Assembly (NCBI RefSeq): GCF_900112195.1 | Contig: NZ_FOKR01000003.1 | Span: forward strand, 205,329-269,328 | Length of the DNA stretch: 64,000 bases | Direction: 5' to 3' | Source of the DNA: Butyrivibrio sp. YAB3001 | GTDB lineage: Bacteria > Bacillota > Clostridia > Lachnospirales > Lachnospiraceae | Part shown: positions 20,470 to 30,125 of the stretch, one piece after another | How the letters are laid out: each line of letters begins with the position of its first letter | How positions within the stretch are numbered: position 1 is the first letter of the stretch | Program-made: the position numbers and the translations under genes | Notes under the pieces: model-generated | The model's input: only the letters and a program-made list of their open reading frames with translations | Database searches by the model: none | What the model was told of the DNA's origin: nothing

Positions 20470-20925
20470 TCAGGTTAGTGTTGCACTTCTTCCTGTAATA
20501 TGCACCTTGTGAACTCCTTCAACCTTTTCCATCAAAGAGATCATTTCCATAATATCTCTGGTATCCGGAAGTACCTGTATTGTTATTGATAATGATGCCA
20601 CTCCGTTCAATGGAATAGATTGATGAATCGTAAGAATATTTGCCCCGAAATCGGCGATAAGATTTAACACATAAGATAGTAGCCCAACTTCATCATTCAT
20701 TTGGAACGTAAGGGTAAGTGTTGTTCCCTGAAGGCTATCGTGGAATTCATAAATATCTTCTTTATATTTGTAAAAAGAGCTCCTGCTTATGCCAAGCTTT
20801 GAAGCAGCTTCATTGACAGTTTTCACCTTGCCGGATTCAAGAAGCTTCTTAGCCTCAACCACTTTCAAAAGCACCTCCGGTACTGCCTGTTTTCTGATTA
20901 CGTAATACCCTGTTCCCTGCTCCAT
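20470..20925 (-). CDS. ACT domain-containing regulatory protein (UPF0735/PheB-like)
   Basis: A 151-residue protein. An N-terminal helix-turn-helix-like part (TVNEAASKLGISRSSFYKYKEDIYEF, about residues 38-63) is followed by an ACT domain (about 70-147, TLTFQMNDEVGLLSYVLNLIADFGANILTIHQ). This is the UPF0735/PheB arrangement. It sits upstream of hom, the usual neighbour of this family, and is thought to sense an amino acid and regulate aspartate-family genes. That role is inference. A 295-bp AT-rich gap without other genes separates it from hom. Confidence 0.85.
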   Translation of the reverse strand: MEQGTGYYVIRKQAVPEVLLKVVEAKKLLESGKVKTVNEAASKLGISRSSFYKYKEDIYEFHDSLQGTTLTLTFQMNDEVGLLSYVLNLIADFGANILTIHQSIPLNGVASLSITIQVLPDTRDIMEMISLMEKVEGVHKVHITGRSATLT

Positions 20926-21169
20926 TGCAGCTTTCTCCTTAATTCAATGCCGCTATACAATCAATGTCGCCTGACGTGAAACACATATTTAAAAATGTTT
21001 TTATCTTACGGACATTTGTACGCGATATAAGGATTTTAGCACAGTGAAGTCATGAAGACAACATATAAAATTGCATAAAAATGCATTTATTACAAAGATT
21101 ATTTAGTAATTTTGCACAGAGACAGCCAGGTGCCGGTGAGTCCGAGGCTCCACCCCCTCCAAAACAAGC

Positions 21170-21203
21170 GAAAGCCATAGCATCGGGGAATGCTATGGCT
21201 TTC
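21170..21203 (-). terminator. Terminator of the sugar ABC transporter operon
   Basis: A perfect 14-bp stem, GAAAGCCATAGCAT paired with ATGCTATGGCTTTC, with a 6-base loop lies downstream of the last permease gene. Confidence 0.75.
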
Positions 21204-21270
21204 TAACGCTTATAAAAGGAAAGAGTAACCTTCATTCTGGAGGTATGGCCAGAACAAAGAAAGGAGAATA

Positions 21271-22146
21271 TCAGCCCTTAACGCCACCAAGAGTAACACC
21301 ACCAACGATGTATCTTGAAAGCAAGAGATAAACAACAATAACAGGGAAGATTGAGAATGCAATCATTGTATAAACCTGTCCCATATCAAACTTCAACCAG
21401 TCAGCTGAACGGAGCTGAGCAATAAGAATAGGAAGAGTCTTCTTTGTATCTGTGTGAAGAACAAGTGCCGGAGTGAAGTAGTTATTCCAGCTTCCCACAA
21501 AACTGAATATTGCCTGTACTGCAATAGCAGGTTTCATAAGCGGTATTACAATCTGATTAAATGTTCTGAATTCCCCTGAACCATCAATTCTTGCTGCCTC
21601 GACCAGTGAAAGCGGAAGTGTTGAATCCATGTACTGCTTCATGTAGAAAAATACAGAAGGAGAAGCAACAGCCGGTACAATAAGAGGAACAAAACTGTCA
21701 TCAAGGTTCATCTTTCCAATCAACTGCAAGAAACCAAGTGCAGTAACCTGTGTAGGAATCATCATTATCATAAGAATAAATGTAAAGATGAAATTTTTGA
21801 ACTTAAAGTCATAAGCATGAATAGCATAAGCTGTCATTGTTGAGAAATAAGTAGCAAGAGCAGCTGTAGCAATAGCTATGAACAATGAGTTGATAATACC
21901 ATTAAAAATAGGTAATGTACCATTTTTTAAGTTAATCCAGTTTTCCAAGAGATGCGTACTTGGAATTGCTGTAAATCCTTTAGTAAGCTCTGAATGTGCT
22001 CTGGTCGCATTTATAAAAAGAACGTAGAACCAGAACAGACATAGGAATGATACCAAAATAAGTACTATATATGCGATTGCTCGCCTAGCATGGATGGATG
22101 CTCTGTTCTCATCCTGTCCAGCCATTTTACTTCTATTATCTGCCAT
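21271..22146 (-). CDS. Carbohydrate ABC transporter permease (MalG-like)
   Basis: A 291-residue integral membrane protein with six predicted helices and the EAA loop LVEAARIDGSGEFRTFNQIVIPLMKPA, the ATPase contact site. It ends YIVGGVTLGGVKG, typical of the MalG/LacG (CUT1) permeases. It pairs with the MalF-like gene 15 bp upstream. Together with the lipoprotein gene they form an importer for an oligosaccharide, most likely cellobiose or cellodextrin given the divergent GH94 phosphorylase. The ATPase must come from elsewhere. Confidence 0.93.
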   Translation of the reverse strand: MADNRSKMAGQDENRASIHARRAIAYIVLILVSFLCLFWFYVLFINATRAHSELTKGFTAIPSTHLLENWINLKNGTLPIFNGIINSLFIAIATAALATYFSTMTAYAIHAYDFKFKNFIFTFILMIMMIPTQVTALGFLQLIGKMNLDDSFVPLIVPAVASPSVFFYMKQYMDSTLPLSLVEAARIDGSGEFRTFNQIVIPLMKPAIAVQAIFSFVGSWNNYFTPALVLHTDTKKTLPILIAQLRSADWLKFDMGQVYTMIAFSIFPVIVVYLLLSRYIVGGVTLGGVKG

Positions 22147-22161
22147 ATTTCTTTCCCCTTA

Positions 22162-23070
22162 TCACTTAGAATCTTTTGAATTTGTAAACTTAAATACTAT
22201 AAGGCTTAAAATACCTGTAATAACAAACATATAAACTGACAATGCACCGGCAAGACCATAGTTCTTACTAAACAGATGCTTATTCAGGTACATAATAAGT
22301 GTCATGGATGTACGTGTAGGATCTCCGGAACCATTAGTAAGGATCTGAGGAACATCGAACATCTGAAGACCACCGATAAGTGATGTTATCATTACAAAGA
22401 TAAGAATAGGTTTAAGAAGTGGCAATGTAATCTTATAGAAAATCTGAGTAGCAGTTGCGCCATCAACCTGCGCTGCTTCGAAAAGTGAAGGGTCAATTCC
22501 CATCATTCCTGCCATCAAAAGTATTGTCGTATTTCCAAACCACATTACGCAGTTCATGAATGCTACAAGTGTACGAACTGACCAAACATGTGACATGAAC
22601 TTATAGGCTTCTGTTATCACTCCCATATTTAAAAGAAGTGAATTGATAGGTCCGCTATTTGCGAACAAAGTAAAGAACAACATAGAAAAAGCAGATGCCA
22701 TGATAAGATTAGGCATATAGATTACTGTCTTAAAGAACCCCTGACACTTAAGTCTAAGTGATGGATCTGTAAACCATGCACCAAGAAGAAGTGAAAGAAT
22801 AATCTGTGGCACAAATCCCATAATCCACATTATCATTGTATTCTTAAAATAAGTAGGAAGATCTCCGTTAGTAATAATTGTAGCGTAATTTTTAAGTCCA
22901 ACGAAATTTGGTCCGATCTGCAAAAGACCTGAACGATAATTCTCAAAGAATGAATTATAGATTGTTGATACAAGCGGTATCATCTGGAAAATAAGATAAA
23001 CAACAACAAAAGGTATCAGGAATATATATCCCCATTTATTGTAGCTTACTACCTTGCTTTTTTTCTTCAT
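22162..23070 (-). CDS. Carbohydrate ABC transporter permease (MalF-like)
   Basis: A 302-residue membrane protein of the CUT1 MalF/LacF type. It begins KWGYIFLIPFVVVYLIFQMIPLV and carries the EAA motif DPSLFEAAQVDGATATQIFYKITLPLLKPI. GGGG precedes the start. It is the second gene of the lipoprotein-permease-permease transcript. A 139-bp gap with a strong hairpin separates it from the lipoprotein gene, which would lower permease expression relative to the binding protein. Confidence 0.93.
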   Translation of the reverse strand: MKKKSKVVSYNKWGYIFLIPFVVVYLIFQMIPLVSTIYNSFFENYRSGLLQIGPNFVGLKNYATIITNGDLPTYFKNTMIMWIMGFVPQIILSLLLGAWFTDPSLRLKCQGFFKTVIYMPNLIMASAFSMLFFTLFANSGPINSLLLNMGVITEAYKFMSHVWSVRTLVAFMNCVMWFGNTTILLMAGMMGIDPSLFEAAQVDGATATQIFYKITLPLLKPILIFVMITSLIGGLQMFDVPQILTNGSGDPTRTSMTLIMYLNKHLFSKNYGLAGALSVYMFVITGILSLIVFKFTNSKDSK

Positions 23071-23129
23071 AAGCGTCCCCTTTAACTTTTCTCTTTCCGA
23101 ATTACTATTTTTACTTTTTTATCATATGA

Positions 23130-23152
23130 GGCGCACGATGATACTGTGCGCC
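23130..23152 (-). terminator. Intercistronic hairpin between binding protein and permease genes
   Basis: GGCGCAC pairs with GTGCGCC around a 9-base loop; no long U-tract follows on the minus strand. This position and form fit an mRNA stabiliser or partial terminator that gives excess binding protein over permeases. Confidence 0.6.
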
Positions 23153-23209
23153 CCATTTATTATTGAATCAATATCTGCAGAAAAATCTGCTTCTTTACCT
23201 TTAGAGAAA

Positions 23210-24658
23210 TTATTCTGCTGTAAGGTTAGGATATTTCTCAACAACTGCCTTCTTGAAGATGTCAAGTGCTTCTTCAAGAGTAGCATTTCCATCAAAGTAG
23301 TTCTTCATTGCTCTCTGGAACTCTTCGTTACATCCCTGATCATATGCGCTCTGGTTTGAAAGATCGCAGTTCTCAGCTCCTTTGCAGAACATTCCAAGAG
23401 GATTCTGTCCACCGAATACTGCAAATGCATAAGCATCATCGTTTGCAGCCTTTTCCATAGCTGGCTTGTTGTTTACGAAATCTGAATCCTTAGCAACGAT
23501 ATCAAGCATGATATCTTCGTTGCATGTAAGCTGTCTCATGATATCACCAACAAGTGTTGGGTTATCTGTTCCTGTAGCGCCGCAGATCCATGTTCCGCCC
23601 CAGAAGAAGCCCTGAGGTCCTTCAGTTGCGCCCCAACCACCAAGATTAGCGATTGATCCCTCAACGTCAGCAGCCATACAGAAGTTTACAAGCCAAGCTG
23701 GTCCAAAGTAGCAGAATACTTTTCCATCTGGATAGAAGCCCTTTGACCAGTCATCTGACCAAAGATCGTTTGTAGATGTCATCTTCTCATCAGCCATCTT
23801 CTTAGCAAGTTCAACCCACTTCATGATGTTGTCATCGATAACAACTTTGTCGTTCTGAACCCATTTGCCGGAAACGTTGTTAGAGAATACACGATATGAA
23901 TCGTTTGTTGAAGCTGTCATGTTGTATCCAGCAGCCTTCATAGCGTCAGCTGTAGCTGAGAATGTATCCCAGTCCTTAACTGCCTTCTGAACTTCTGCAG
24001 GATCATCTGATCCAAGAACTTCCTTAGCAGCTTCACGGTTGTAGATAAGTACGCCAGGGCAGCCCTGCCATGAAACGCCCTTAAGAACGCCCTTAGAATC
24101 TGTCATAACATCCTGTGTGTACTTGTACTGATTAGCTACATCAGCGTCTGTGATTCCGAAATCAGAAACAGCTGCTGTGAAATCTGTATCAACATACTTA
24201 AGAGCGTAGTCAGCTTCTACAAGGAAGATATCAATCTTGTCATCAGCTGCTGCATCAGCCTGCTTAAGAAGATTCTCATCAAGGTTGTTCTGGTATGCAT
24301 TGTCTGTACTAGGAGTGATATTCCACTTTACAGTTACATCACCGATTGTGCCTGTTGTAGCATCAACTTCTGTGTATCCAGGATAGTGATCTGTAAGACG
24401 GCTCTTGAACTCTTCGTTCCAAGCATAGATGTTAAGAACCTTTCCTTCATCAGCTGCTGGAGCTGCTGCTTCAGTAGTTGTCTCCTCAGCCTTAGGCTCT
24501 TCTGCCTTTGTCTCTTCTGCCTTGGATTCCTCAGCAGGTGCTGCTTCAGTAGTTGTCTCTGAAGTAGTTGTTGTAGTTGTTGTTGTGCTTCCACAAGCTG
24601 AAAGCATTCCAGCAACCATAGTTGTTGAAAGCATGATTCCCAATAACTTTCTTTTCAT
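23210..24658 (-). CDS. Sugar ABC transporter substrate-binding lipoprotein
   Basis: A 482-residue extracytoplasmic binding protein. The signal peptide ends in the lipobox LSAC, with the lipidated cysteine at residue 22. A low-complexity linker of Thr runs and KAEE/TTEA repeats spans about residues 25-72 and should act as a flexible stalk on the cell wall. The body is a family-1-type binding domain (VLNIYAWNEEFKSRL..., GFFWGGTWICGATG). GGGAGG lies before the start. It is 68 bp downstream of lacI and first in the importer genes. The ligand is inferred to be cellobiose or a longer cellodextrin. Confidence 0.92.
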   Translation of the reverse strand: MKRKLLGIMLSTTMVAGMLSACGSTTTTTTTTSETTTEAAPAEESKAEETKAEEPKAEETTTEAAAPAADEGKVLNIYAWNEEFKSRLTDHYPGYTEVDATTGTIGDVTVKWNITPSTDNAYQNNLDENLLKQADAAADDKIDIFLVEADYALKYVDTDFTAAVSDFGITDADVANQYKYTQDVMTDSKGVLKGVSWQGCPGVLIYNREAAKEVLGSDDPAEVQKAVKDWDTFSATADAMKAAGYNMTASTNDSYRVFSNNVSGKWVQNDKVVIDDNIMKWVELAKKMADEKMTSTNDLWSDDWSKGFYPDGKVFCYFGPAWLVNFCMAADVEGSIANLGGWGATEGPQGFFWGGTWICGATGTDNPTLVGDIMRQLTCNEDIMLDIVAKDSDFVNNKPAMEKAANDDAYAFAVFGGQNPLGMFCKGAENCDLSNQSAYDQGCNEEFQRAMKNYFDGNATLEEALDIFKKAVVEKYPNLTAE

Positions 24659-24726
24659 TAAAGTTTACCTCCCTTATTAGTATCTTTTTTTTATTTTTTC
24701 TTTATTTAAAACAGCTTTTTGCTGTC

Positions 24727-25758
24727 TTAAACCTCATTTATCTTGGCAACCGATTCGCCATTTTCAATTTCCCCTTTGACCACAACCTGTTCAACTATGG
24801 TTCCCTTGGGGTTGTTTATAAGATCGATCAGCTTTGTTGCTGCAATAGATCCTATTTTTGCTGTATCCTGCACCATGGTCGTAAGAAGAGGAATTATCTT
24901 TCTTGCAAGTTCTATTCCGTCATATCCAACCACTGACATGTCTTCAGGTATCTTTAATCCCCTTTTCCTGATAGCATTCATTCCGCCAAATGCAGCAAAG
25001 TCATCAGGATAAAAAATACATGTAGGCGGCTCTTTTAAGTCCAAAAGCTTGATTGTTGCTTCATAAGCAGCATCTGTATCTCTGTAAGGAACTGCAGGAA
25101 GATACTCATCCGGAATCTCCACTCCAAGATCCTGTAATGTCTTGTAAAAGCTTGAAAGTCTGCTCTTGGTAACTGAGGATTCCATACCCTCTTCCTTACC
25201 ATGTATGTAAGCAATCTTTCTATGTCCCTGGCTGTAAACATATGTAGCCAGTTCCTTCATTCCATTTACGTTATCTGAAATTATCGCTGTTCTGTTGTAA
25301 AATAGATGGTCAATAGTCACAACAGGAATATCACTCTTAATAAGTTCATCAACCTGCGGATCTGAAAAATCCACACAGGCAATCACTATTCCATCGAATC
25401 CTCTGTATATAGCGTGTGACAGATAGGACATATTATTAAGTCTCTTATTGCCACTGTTTATAAATGTAATATCGTAACCATTCTCTTCTGCTGTTCGCTT
25501 AAAGCTATCCAATACATGATTGAAATAGTCATGTGTCAGGCCACTGTTAGCCTCATCCACAAAAAGAACTCCGATATTGTTTGTCTTATTAGTCTTAAGC
25601 GCCTGTGCAGCTGCATTTGGTCTGTAGCCCAGCTTGTCGGCCACTTCTCTGACATGATTCTTAGTTGCCTGACTTATATCGCTATGATCATTAAGCGCCT
25701 TGGACACTGTAGCAATTGAAACACCGCATGCTTTTGATATATCTTTCAGTGATACCAT
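24727..25758 (-). CDS. LacI family regulator of the cellobiose locus
   Basis: A 343-residue regulator. The helix-turn-helix is SLKDISKACGVSIATVSKALNDHSDI and the hinge region NAAAQALKTNKT, with a sensor domain containing IGVLFVDEANSGLTHDYF and MSVVGYDG. It is upstream of the importer genes on the same strand and divergent from the GH94 gene. Two matching 14-bp operators flank the promoter region at 25956 and 26130, consistent with it repressing both directions until the sugar is present. The operator match is direct; the assignment to this protein is inference. Confidence 0.9.
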   Translation of the reverse strand: MVSLKDISKACGVSIATVSKALNDHSDISQATKNHVREVADKLGYRPNAAAQALKTNKTNNIGVLFVDEANSGLTHDYFNHVLDSFKRTAEENGYDITFINSGNKRLNNMSYLSHAIYRGFDGIVIACVDFSDPQVDELIKSDIPVVTIDHLFYNRTAIISDNVNGMKELATYVYSQGHRKIAYIHGKEEGMESSVTKSRLSSFYKTLQDLGVEIPDEYLPAVPYRDTDAAYEATIKLLDLKEPPTCIFYPDDFAAFGGMNAIRKRGLKIPEDMSVVGYDGIELARKIIPLLTTMVQDTAKIGSIAATKLIDLINNPKGTIVEQVVVKGEIENGESVAKINEV

Positions 25759-25955
25759 TACTCAACTCAATCCTATTCATCTGTTTTTGTTACTAAATCG
25801 TTTTCGTAATTTCAATGTACATCATTTTTACTCTTAAAGCAATAGTATTTTGCATTTTTTTGTGCATTTTTTATATTTTTGGTAATTCTTCATAAAATCA
25901 TTATCGCAATTTCATATATTATTTCATTAAAGTTATTAGTTTTTTCATAATTAAG

Positions 25956-25969
25956 GTAAACGTTTTCGG
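25956..25969. promoter_or_regulatory. LacI-type operator on the lacI/ABC side
   Basis: GTAAACGTTTTCGG, a LacI-family palindrome, lies 198 bp upstream of the lacI start. Its reverse complement matches the operator at 26130 in 13 of 14 positions. Confidence 0.65.
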
Positions 25970-26085
25970 TTTGGATTGAATTTTTTCGATAATTGCTCAA
26001 GTGACACCGGTTTCACATTTTTTAGTTTTCATTTTGCGGCTATTTTATCAATATATCAGAGGTTATCTTCAAATTTATTTTCCTA

Positions 26086-26114
26086 TTGCATTATATTCTT
26101 TTTGCATATATAAT
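26086..26114 (+). promoter_or_regulatory. SigA-type promoter of the GH94 gene
   Basis: TTGCAT (26086-26091) and a perfect TATAAT (26109-26114) are separated by 17 bp. The start point would be near 26121, leaving a leader of about 54 bases. Confidence 0.75.
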
Positions 26115-26129
26115 GACGTTAGAAAAATA

Positions 26130-26143
26130 CCGAAAACGTTTAA
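26130..26143. promoter_or_regulatory. LacI-type operator just past the GH94 promoter
   Basis: CCGAAAACGTTTAA lies about 9 bp after the likely transcription start, where a bound repressor would block elongation or open-complex formation. It is the mirror image of the 25956 site. Confidence 0.7.
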
Positions 26144-26174
26144 GTGTTAATTATTTAATGGAGGGTTAATCATA

Positions 26175-28628
26175 ATGAAATATGGCTTTTTTGACGATTC
26201 AGCACTTGAATATGTCATCACCACACCAAAGACTCCTCTTCCTTGGATCAACTACCTTGGAAATAAAGAGTTTTTCTCATTGATATCAAATACTTGTGGC
26301 GGTTACACATTCTACAAGGATGCCAAGCTTTTAAGACTCACAAGATACAGATATAACAATGTTCCTTACGATAATAATGGTAAGTACTTCTATATCAAGG
26401 ACACAACAGATTCTGCAGAGGATGTTATCTGGAATCCGGGCTGGCAGCCTGTCAAGACTGCTCTTGACAAATACGAGTGCCGTCATGGCCTTGGCTATAG
26501 TGTTTTCACATCAAGCAAGAACGATGTAGAAGCTAAAGTTCTTACATTTGTTCCAATGAACGACAATTGTGAATTATCTAAGGTAACAATTACTAATAAT
26601 AAGAAGAACAATGCTACGTTATCTCTTTTCTCATATGTAGAATGGTGTCTCTGGAACGCAGATGATGATATGAAGAACTTCCAGAGAAACTTAAGCACAG
26701 GCGAAGTTGAAGTTACAGATGATGGCGCAACAATCTATCATAAGACCGAATACAGAGAGAGACGTAATCACTACGCAATCTACAGTGTTAACACCAAGGT
26801 AGATGCTTTTGACACAAGCAGAGATGCTTTCCTCGGCGCATACAACGGACCAGACAGTCCTGATGCTGTTATCAATGGAAAATGCACAAATTCAGTTGCA
26901 AGTGGCTGGTCTCCAATCGCTTCGCAGCAGATAAATCTTACTCTTAAAGCAGGTGAATCCAAGACTTTCATCTTCGTTCTCGGATACATCGAAAATCCTG
27001 AAGACGACAAGTGGGAAGCTCCTTCAGTTGTCAACAAGAAGCCTGCTCTTAAGATGATCTCAGCATATAACACAGAAGCTGCAGTAGATAATGCTCTTGC
27101 AGAACTTAAGAGCTATTGGAAAGAACTTCTTTCAAATTATCACATTGCTTCTTCTAATGAAAAAGTTGACCGTATGGTTAATATCTGGAACCAGTACCAG
27201 TGCATGGTTACATTTAACATGTCACGTTCTGCTTCTTACTACGAATCAGGTATCGGCCGTGGAATGGGCTTTAGAGATTCCTGTCAGGATCTTCTTGGAT
27301 TCGTACACCTTATTCCAGATAGAGCAAGACAGCGTATTATCGATATTGCATCTACTCAGTTCCAGGATGGAAGCGCTTATCACCAGTATCAGCCTCTTAC
27401 CAAGAAGGGTAACTCTGACATTGGTTCCGGCTTTAACGACGATCCATTATGGCTCATCGCAGGTACAAGCGCTTATGTAAGAGAAACAGGTGATCTTTCT
27501 ATATTAAAAGAAATGGTTCCATTCGATAATGATATGAGTGTTGCCAAGACTCTTATGGAACACCTTAAGTGCTCATTCAACTTCACAGCTACTCACAAGG
27601 GACCTCACGGTCTTCCACTTATCGGACGTGCTGACTGGAATGACTGTCTGAACCTCAACTGCTTCTCAGAGCATCCGGGTGAATCCTTCCAGACTTTCGG
27701 ACCTTCCGAAGGACCTGTAGCTGAATCTGTATTCATTGCCGGAATGTTTGTTAAGTATGGTGAAGAATATGCTCAGTTATGCGAACTTTTAGGTGATACA
27801 GCAGAAGCTGACAGAGCAAGAAAAGAAATCAGCGAAGTTTACAACGCTGCTATCACAGCAGGATGGGATGGAGATTGGTTCGTTCGTGCTTACGATGCTC
27901 ATTCCAACAAAGTTGGTTCAAAGGAATGTGAAGAAGGTCAGATCTACATCGAGCCACAGGGCTTCTGCGTACTTGCAGGTATCGGTGTCAAGGAAGGTCT
28001 TGCAGAAAAAGCTCTTAAGAGTGTCGAAGAAAGACTTGATACAAAGTATGGTGTAATGATCCTTCAGCCTGCATATACAAAATACCATCTTGAACTCGGC
28101 GAAGTTTCTTCTTATCCACCGGGATACAAGGAAAATGCCGGAATCTTCTGCCACAACAATCCTTGGGTTTCAATTGCTGAAACAGTTCTTGGACATGGCG
28201 ACAGAGCTTTCGAGATTTACAAGAAGACATGCCCTGCATATATTGAAGAAATCAGCGATGTTCACTGCACAGAACCTTATGTTTACTCTCAGATGGTTGC
28301 CGGAAGAGATGCTAAGTTCTTTGGTCAGGGTAAGAACAGCTGGCTGACAGGTACTGCAGCTTGGACATTTGTGAATATTTCTCAGTACATTTTAGGTGTT
28401 TATCCTACACACAACGGTCTTTCAATCAACCCTTGTGTACCAGCTGATTTCGGCGATTTCGAGATCACAAGAAAATACCGCGATGCTGTTTACCACATCT
28501 CAGTCAAGCAGAACGGTGCTCAGAAAGGAATCAAGAGCCTTACTGTTAACGGCAAAGCTGTAGAAGGAAATGTAATTCCTTACGAAAAGGATGTTAAAGA
28601 ATATACTGTAGCAGCAGTTATGGGTTGA
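26175..28628 (+). CDS. Cellobiose phosphorylase (GH94)
   Basis: An 817-residue cytosolic enzyme of the length of characterised cellobiose phosphorylases. It starts [29 protein letters not shown], contains the glycine-rich [17 protein letters not shown] and the catalytic segment [11 protein letters not shown], where the general acid falls at residue 490. [23 protein letters not shown] and the phosphate region [11 protein letters not shown] follow. It cleaves cellobiose with phosphate to glucose 1-phosphate and glucose, saving ATP. GGAGG precedes the start; a strong promoter with a LacI operator lies upstream and a terminator follows. It is divergent from the matching importer. Confidence 0.93.
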   Translation: MKYGFFDDSALEYVITTPKTPLPWINYLGNKEFFSLISNTCGGYTFYKDAKLLRLTRYRYNNVPYDNNGKYFYIKDTTDSAEDVIWNPGWQPVKTALDKYECRHGLGYSVFTSSKNDVEAKVLTFVPMNDNCELSKVTITNNKKNNATLSLFSYVEWCLWNADDDMKNFQRNLSTGEVEVTDDGATIYHKTEYRERRNHYAIYSVNTKVDAFDTSRDAFLGAYNGPDSPDAVINGKCTNSVASGWSPIASQQINLTLKAGESKTFIFVLGYIENPEDDKWEAPSVVNKKPALKMISAYNTEAAVDNALAELKSYWKELLSNYHIASSNEKVDRMVNIWNQYQCMVTFNMSRSASYYESGIGRGMGFRDSCQDLLGFVHLIPDRARQRIIDIASTQFQDGSAYHQYQPLTKKGNSDIGSGFNDDPLWLIAGTSAYVRETGDLSILKEMVPFDNDMSVAKTLMEHLKCSFNFTATHKGPHGLPLIGRADWNDCLNLNCFSEHPGESFQTFGPSEGPVAESVFIAGMFVKYGEEYAQLCELLGDTAEADRARKEISEVYNAAITAGWDGDWFVRAYDAHSNKVGSKECEEGQIYIEPQGFCVLAGIGVKEGLAEKALKSVEERLDTKYGVMILQPAYTKYHLELGEVSSYPPGYKENAGIFCHNNPWVSIAETVLGHGDRAFEIYKKTCPAYIEEISDVHCTEPYVYSQMVAGRDAKFFGQGKNSWLTGTAAWTFVNISQYILGVYPTHNGLSINPCVPADFGDFEITRKYRDAVYHISVKQNGAQKGIKSLTVNGKAVEGNVIPYEKDVKEYTVAAVMG

Positions 28629-28648
28629 TATTTCCCTTAAAGTTTTAT

Positions 28649-28677
28649 GGGGAGCGCACAAAGTCGCTCCCCTTTTT
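28649..28677 (+). terminator. Terminator after GH94 gene
   Basis: GGGGAGCG pairs with CGCTCCCC, followed by five T. Confidence 0.85.
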
Positions 28678-28787
28678 CGTATATACACTTTTAAAAAAGC
28701 CCAATTTTTGCTTTTGAATGCACATTTTTTTATAATTATTGCATAAATGACAAATGTTATGGTAAAATGAGGTGTTCGGAGGTTAAT

Positions 28788-29570
28788 ATGAGTAAAGTAA
28801 TAAAGCCGAGAAAGCACAGACATAAAAGACATTATACTTTTATGATAATATCAGGTGACTCAGACGGAACTACCAAGCGTCTTCATCTAAACCATTTCAA
28901 GACGCAGCTTCTGGCCTACACCGCCTTTTTACTTTTTTTGGTCATCATTTGCTATATTATCTACTCTACCATGACCATTAACACACTTCAAAAAATTGAA
29001 CTTGAGCAGAAAGCACAGATTGAAGCTCTTTCCGAAGAAAACAGTACACTTTTTGCATCAAAAGAAAAACTTGAGACCGAGAATGAGCAATTAAGTGCTG
29101 CTATCAATAAGCGAATTGAAGACGAGCAGGTTTCAGTAGAAGAAGCCGAGGCACTTGCTGTTCCCTCAGGTTTCCCTTTAACTGGAACTGCTTCAATGAC
29201 CTACGCAGTTGATGACGCCACAGAAACTACCATAACTGAAATAACTGAAGATAACAAAGATGAAGCCAAGGGCAATCCAATAGTTGTATTTACAGCAGCT
29301 GAGGGTAGTAGTATCATTGCATCGGGTACAGGCACTGTTCTTTCAGTCACAACAGATGCCAAATTTGGCAATCTTGTTTCAATAGACCACGGAAATGGTT
29401 ACATAACCATATACCGAAATTCCGGTGATCCACTGGTTTCTGAGGGAAGTCAGATAGATCGTGGTGATATCATTTTCGTTGTGGGCGATAAGAATACTTC
29501 ATTAGGTTTTCAAATCCAGAAGGATGAAAAATATATTGACCCAGAGGAGTTAATTGAGATCAAAGGATAA
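28788..29570 (+). CDS. Membrane-anchored LytM/M23-like protein, probably catalytically inactive
   Basis: A 260-residue protein with a basic cytosolic N-terminus (KPRKHRHKRHY), one transmembrane helix at about residues 45-67, a coiled coil at about 70-115 and a C-terminal LytM (M23) fold. The conserved core reads GTGTVLSVTTDAKFGNLVSIDHGNGYITIYRN. Active M23 enzymes have HxxxD early and HxH near the end (LHFEI); here the first is not seen and the last reads LGFQI. It probably positions or activates another hydrolase. The start at 28788 follows GGAGG. The stop overlaps the start region of the bactofilin gene, indicating coupling. Confidence 0.85.
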   Translation: MSKVIKPRKHRHKRHYTFMIISGDSDGTTKRLHLNHFKTQLLAYTAFLLFLVIICYIIYSTMTINTLQKIELEQKAQIEALSEENSTLFASKEKLETENEQLSAAINKRIEDEQVSVEEAEALAVPSGFPLTGTASMTYAVDDATETTITEITEDNKDEAKGNPIVVFTAAEGSSIIASGTGTVLSVTTDAKFGNLVSIDHGNGYITIYRNSGDPLVSEGSQIDRGDIIFVVGDKNTSLGFQIQKDEKYIDPEELIEIKG

Positions 29571-29585
29571 ATGGAGGGAACACGT

Positions 29586-30059
29586 ATGTTTGGAAGCAAA
29601 AAAGACATTACTGCAGATGCAGCTCTCGAGCAGGTTGGAACAATAATCGGTCCCGGTGCTGTTATTGAAGGGCCACTTACCACCAAGGATTCCACCAGAA
29701 TTGACGGCACTGTAAAAGGTAATGTCACAATAAGCGGGGCATTAATTGTTGGACAGGATGCAAAAATTTATGGCACTGTATCCGCTATGAATGTCTATGT
29801 TGCCGGAGAAGTTACAGGACAGATAACCGCTCCTCAGGGCAAGGTTGAAATCAGCGACACCGGAAAAGTTTACGGTGACATAACCTGCAAAGGTATTATC
29901 ATCGACGAAAATGGTATTCTTCAAGGCAAATGTGATATGTCCAATGTTGACAAGAACTCTGCTGAAATTGCCAAAGAAAGAGCTGCTGCTGATAAGGCTG
30001 CAGAAAAAGATGATTCCAAAAAAGACGAAGAAAACTCTTCTGAGAAAAAAGATAAATAA
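29586..30059 (+). CDS. Bactofilin
   Basis: A 157-residue bactofilin. The core, about residues 20-115, is a right-handed beta helix with repeating GxxxxGxVxG turns (VIEGPLTTKDSTRIDGTVKGNVTISGALIVGQDAKIYGTVSA), flanked by a charged disordered C-terminus rich in Lys, Glu and Asp. The start at 29586 follows GGAGG at good spacing. Bactofilins polymerise without nucleotide and recruit cell-wall enzymes. A LytM-like partner upstream in the same operon is a recurrent arrangement and fits a role in local wall shaping. Confidence 0.93.
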   Translation: MFGSKKDITADAALEQVGTIIGPGAVIEGPLTTKDSTRIDGTVKGNVTISGALIVGQDAKIYGTVSAMNVYVAGEVTGQITAPQGKVEISDTGKVYGDITCKGIIIDENGILQGKCDMSNVDKNSAEIAKERAAADKAAEKDDSKKDEENSSEKKDK

Positions 30060-30100
30060 TAAAAAGGATTTGGTATCTCAAACGTACCAAATCCTTTTTT
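30060..30100 (+). terminator. Terminator after bactofilin
   Basis: AAAAAGGATTTGGTA pairs with TACCAAATCCTTTTTT around a 9-base loop. It can also serve the convergent 30126 gene. Confidence 0.88.
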
Positions 30101-30125
30101 GTTTATGAATTAAATATTCTTCTGA

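Noticed and set aside
24429-24680. Plus-strand coding frame opposite the lipoprotein linker
   Set aside because: It results from the low-complexity Thr/Ala/Glu codons of the minus-strand lipoprotein; it has no ribosome binding site or family.
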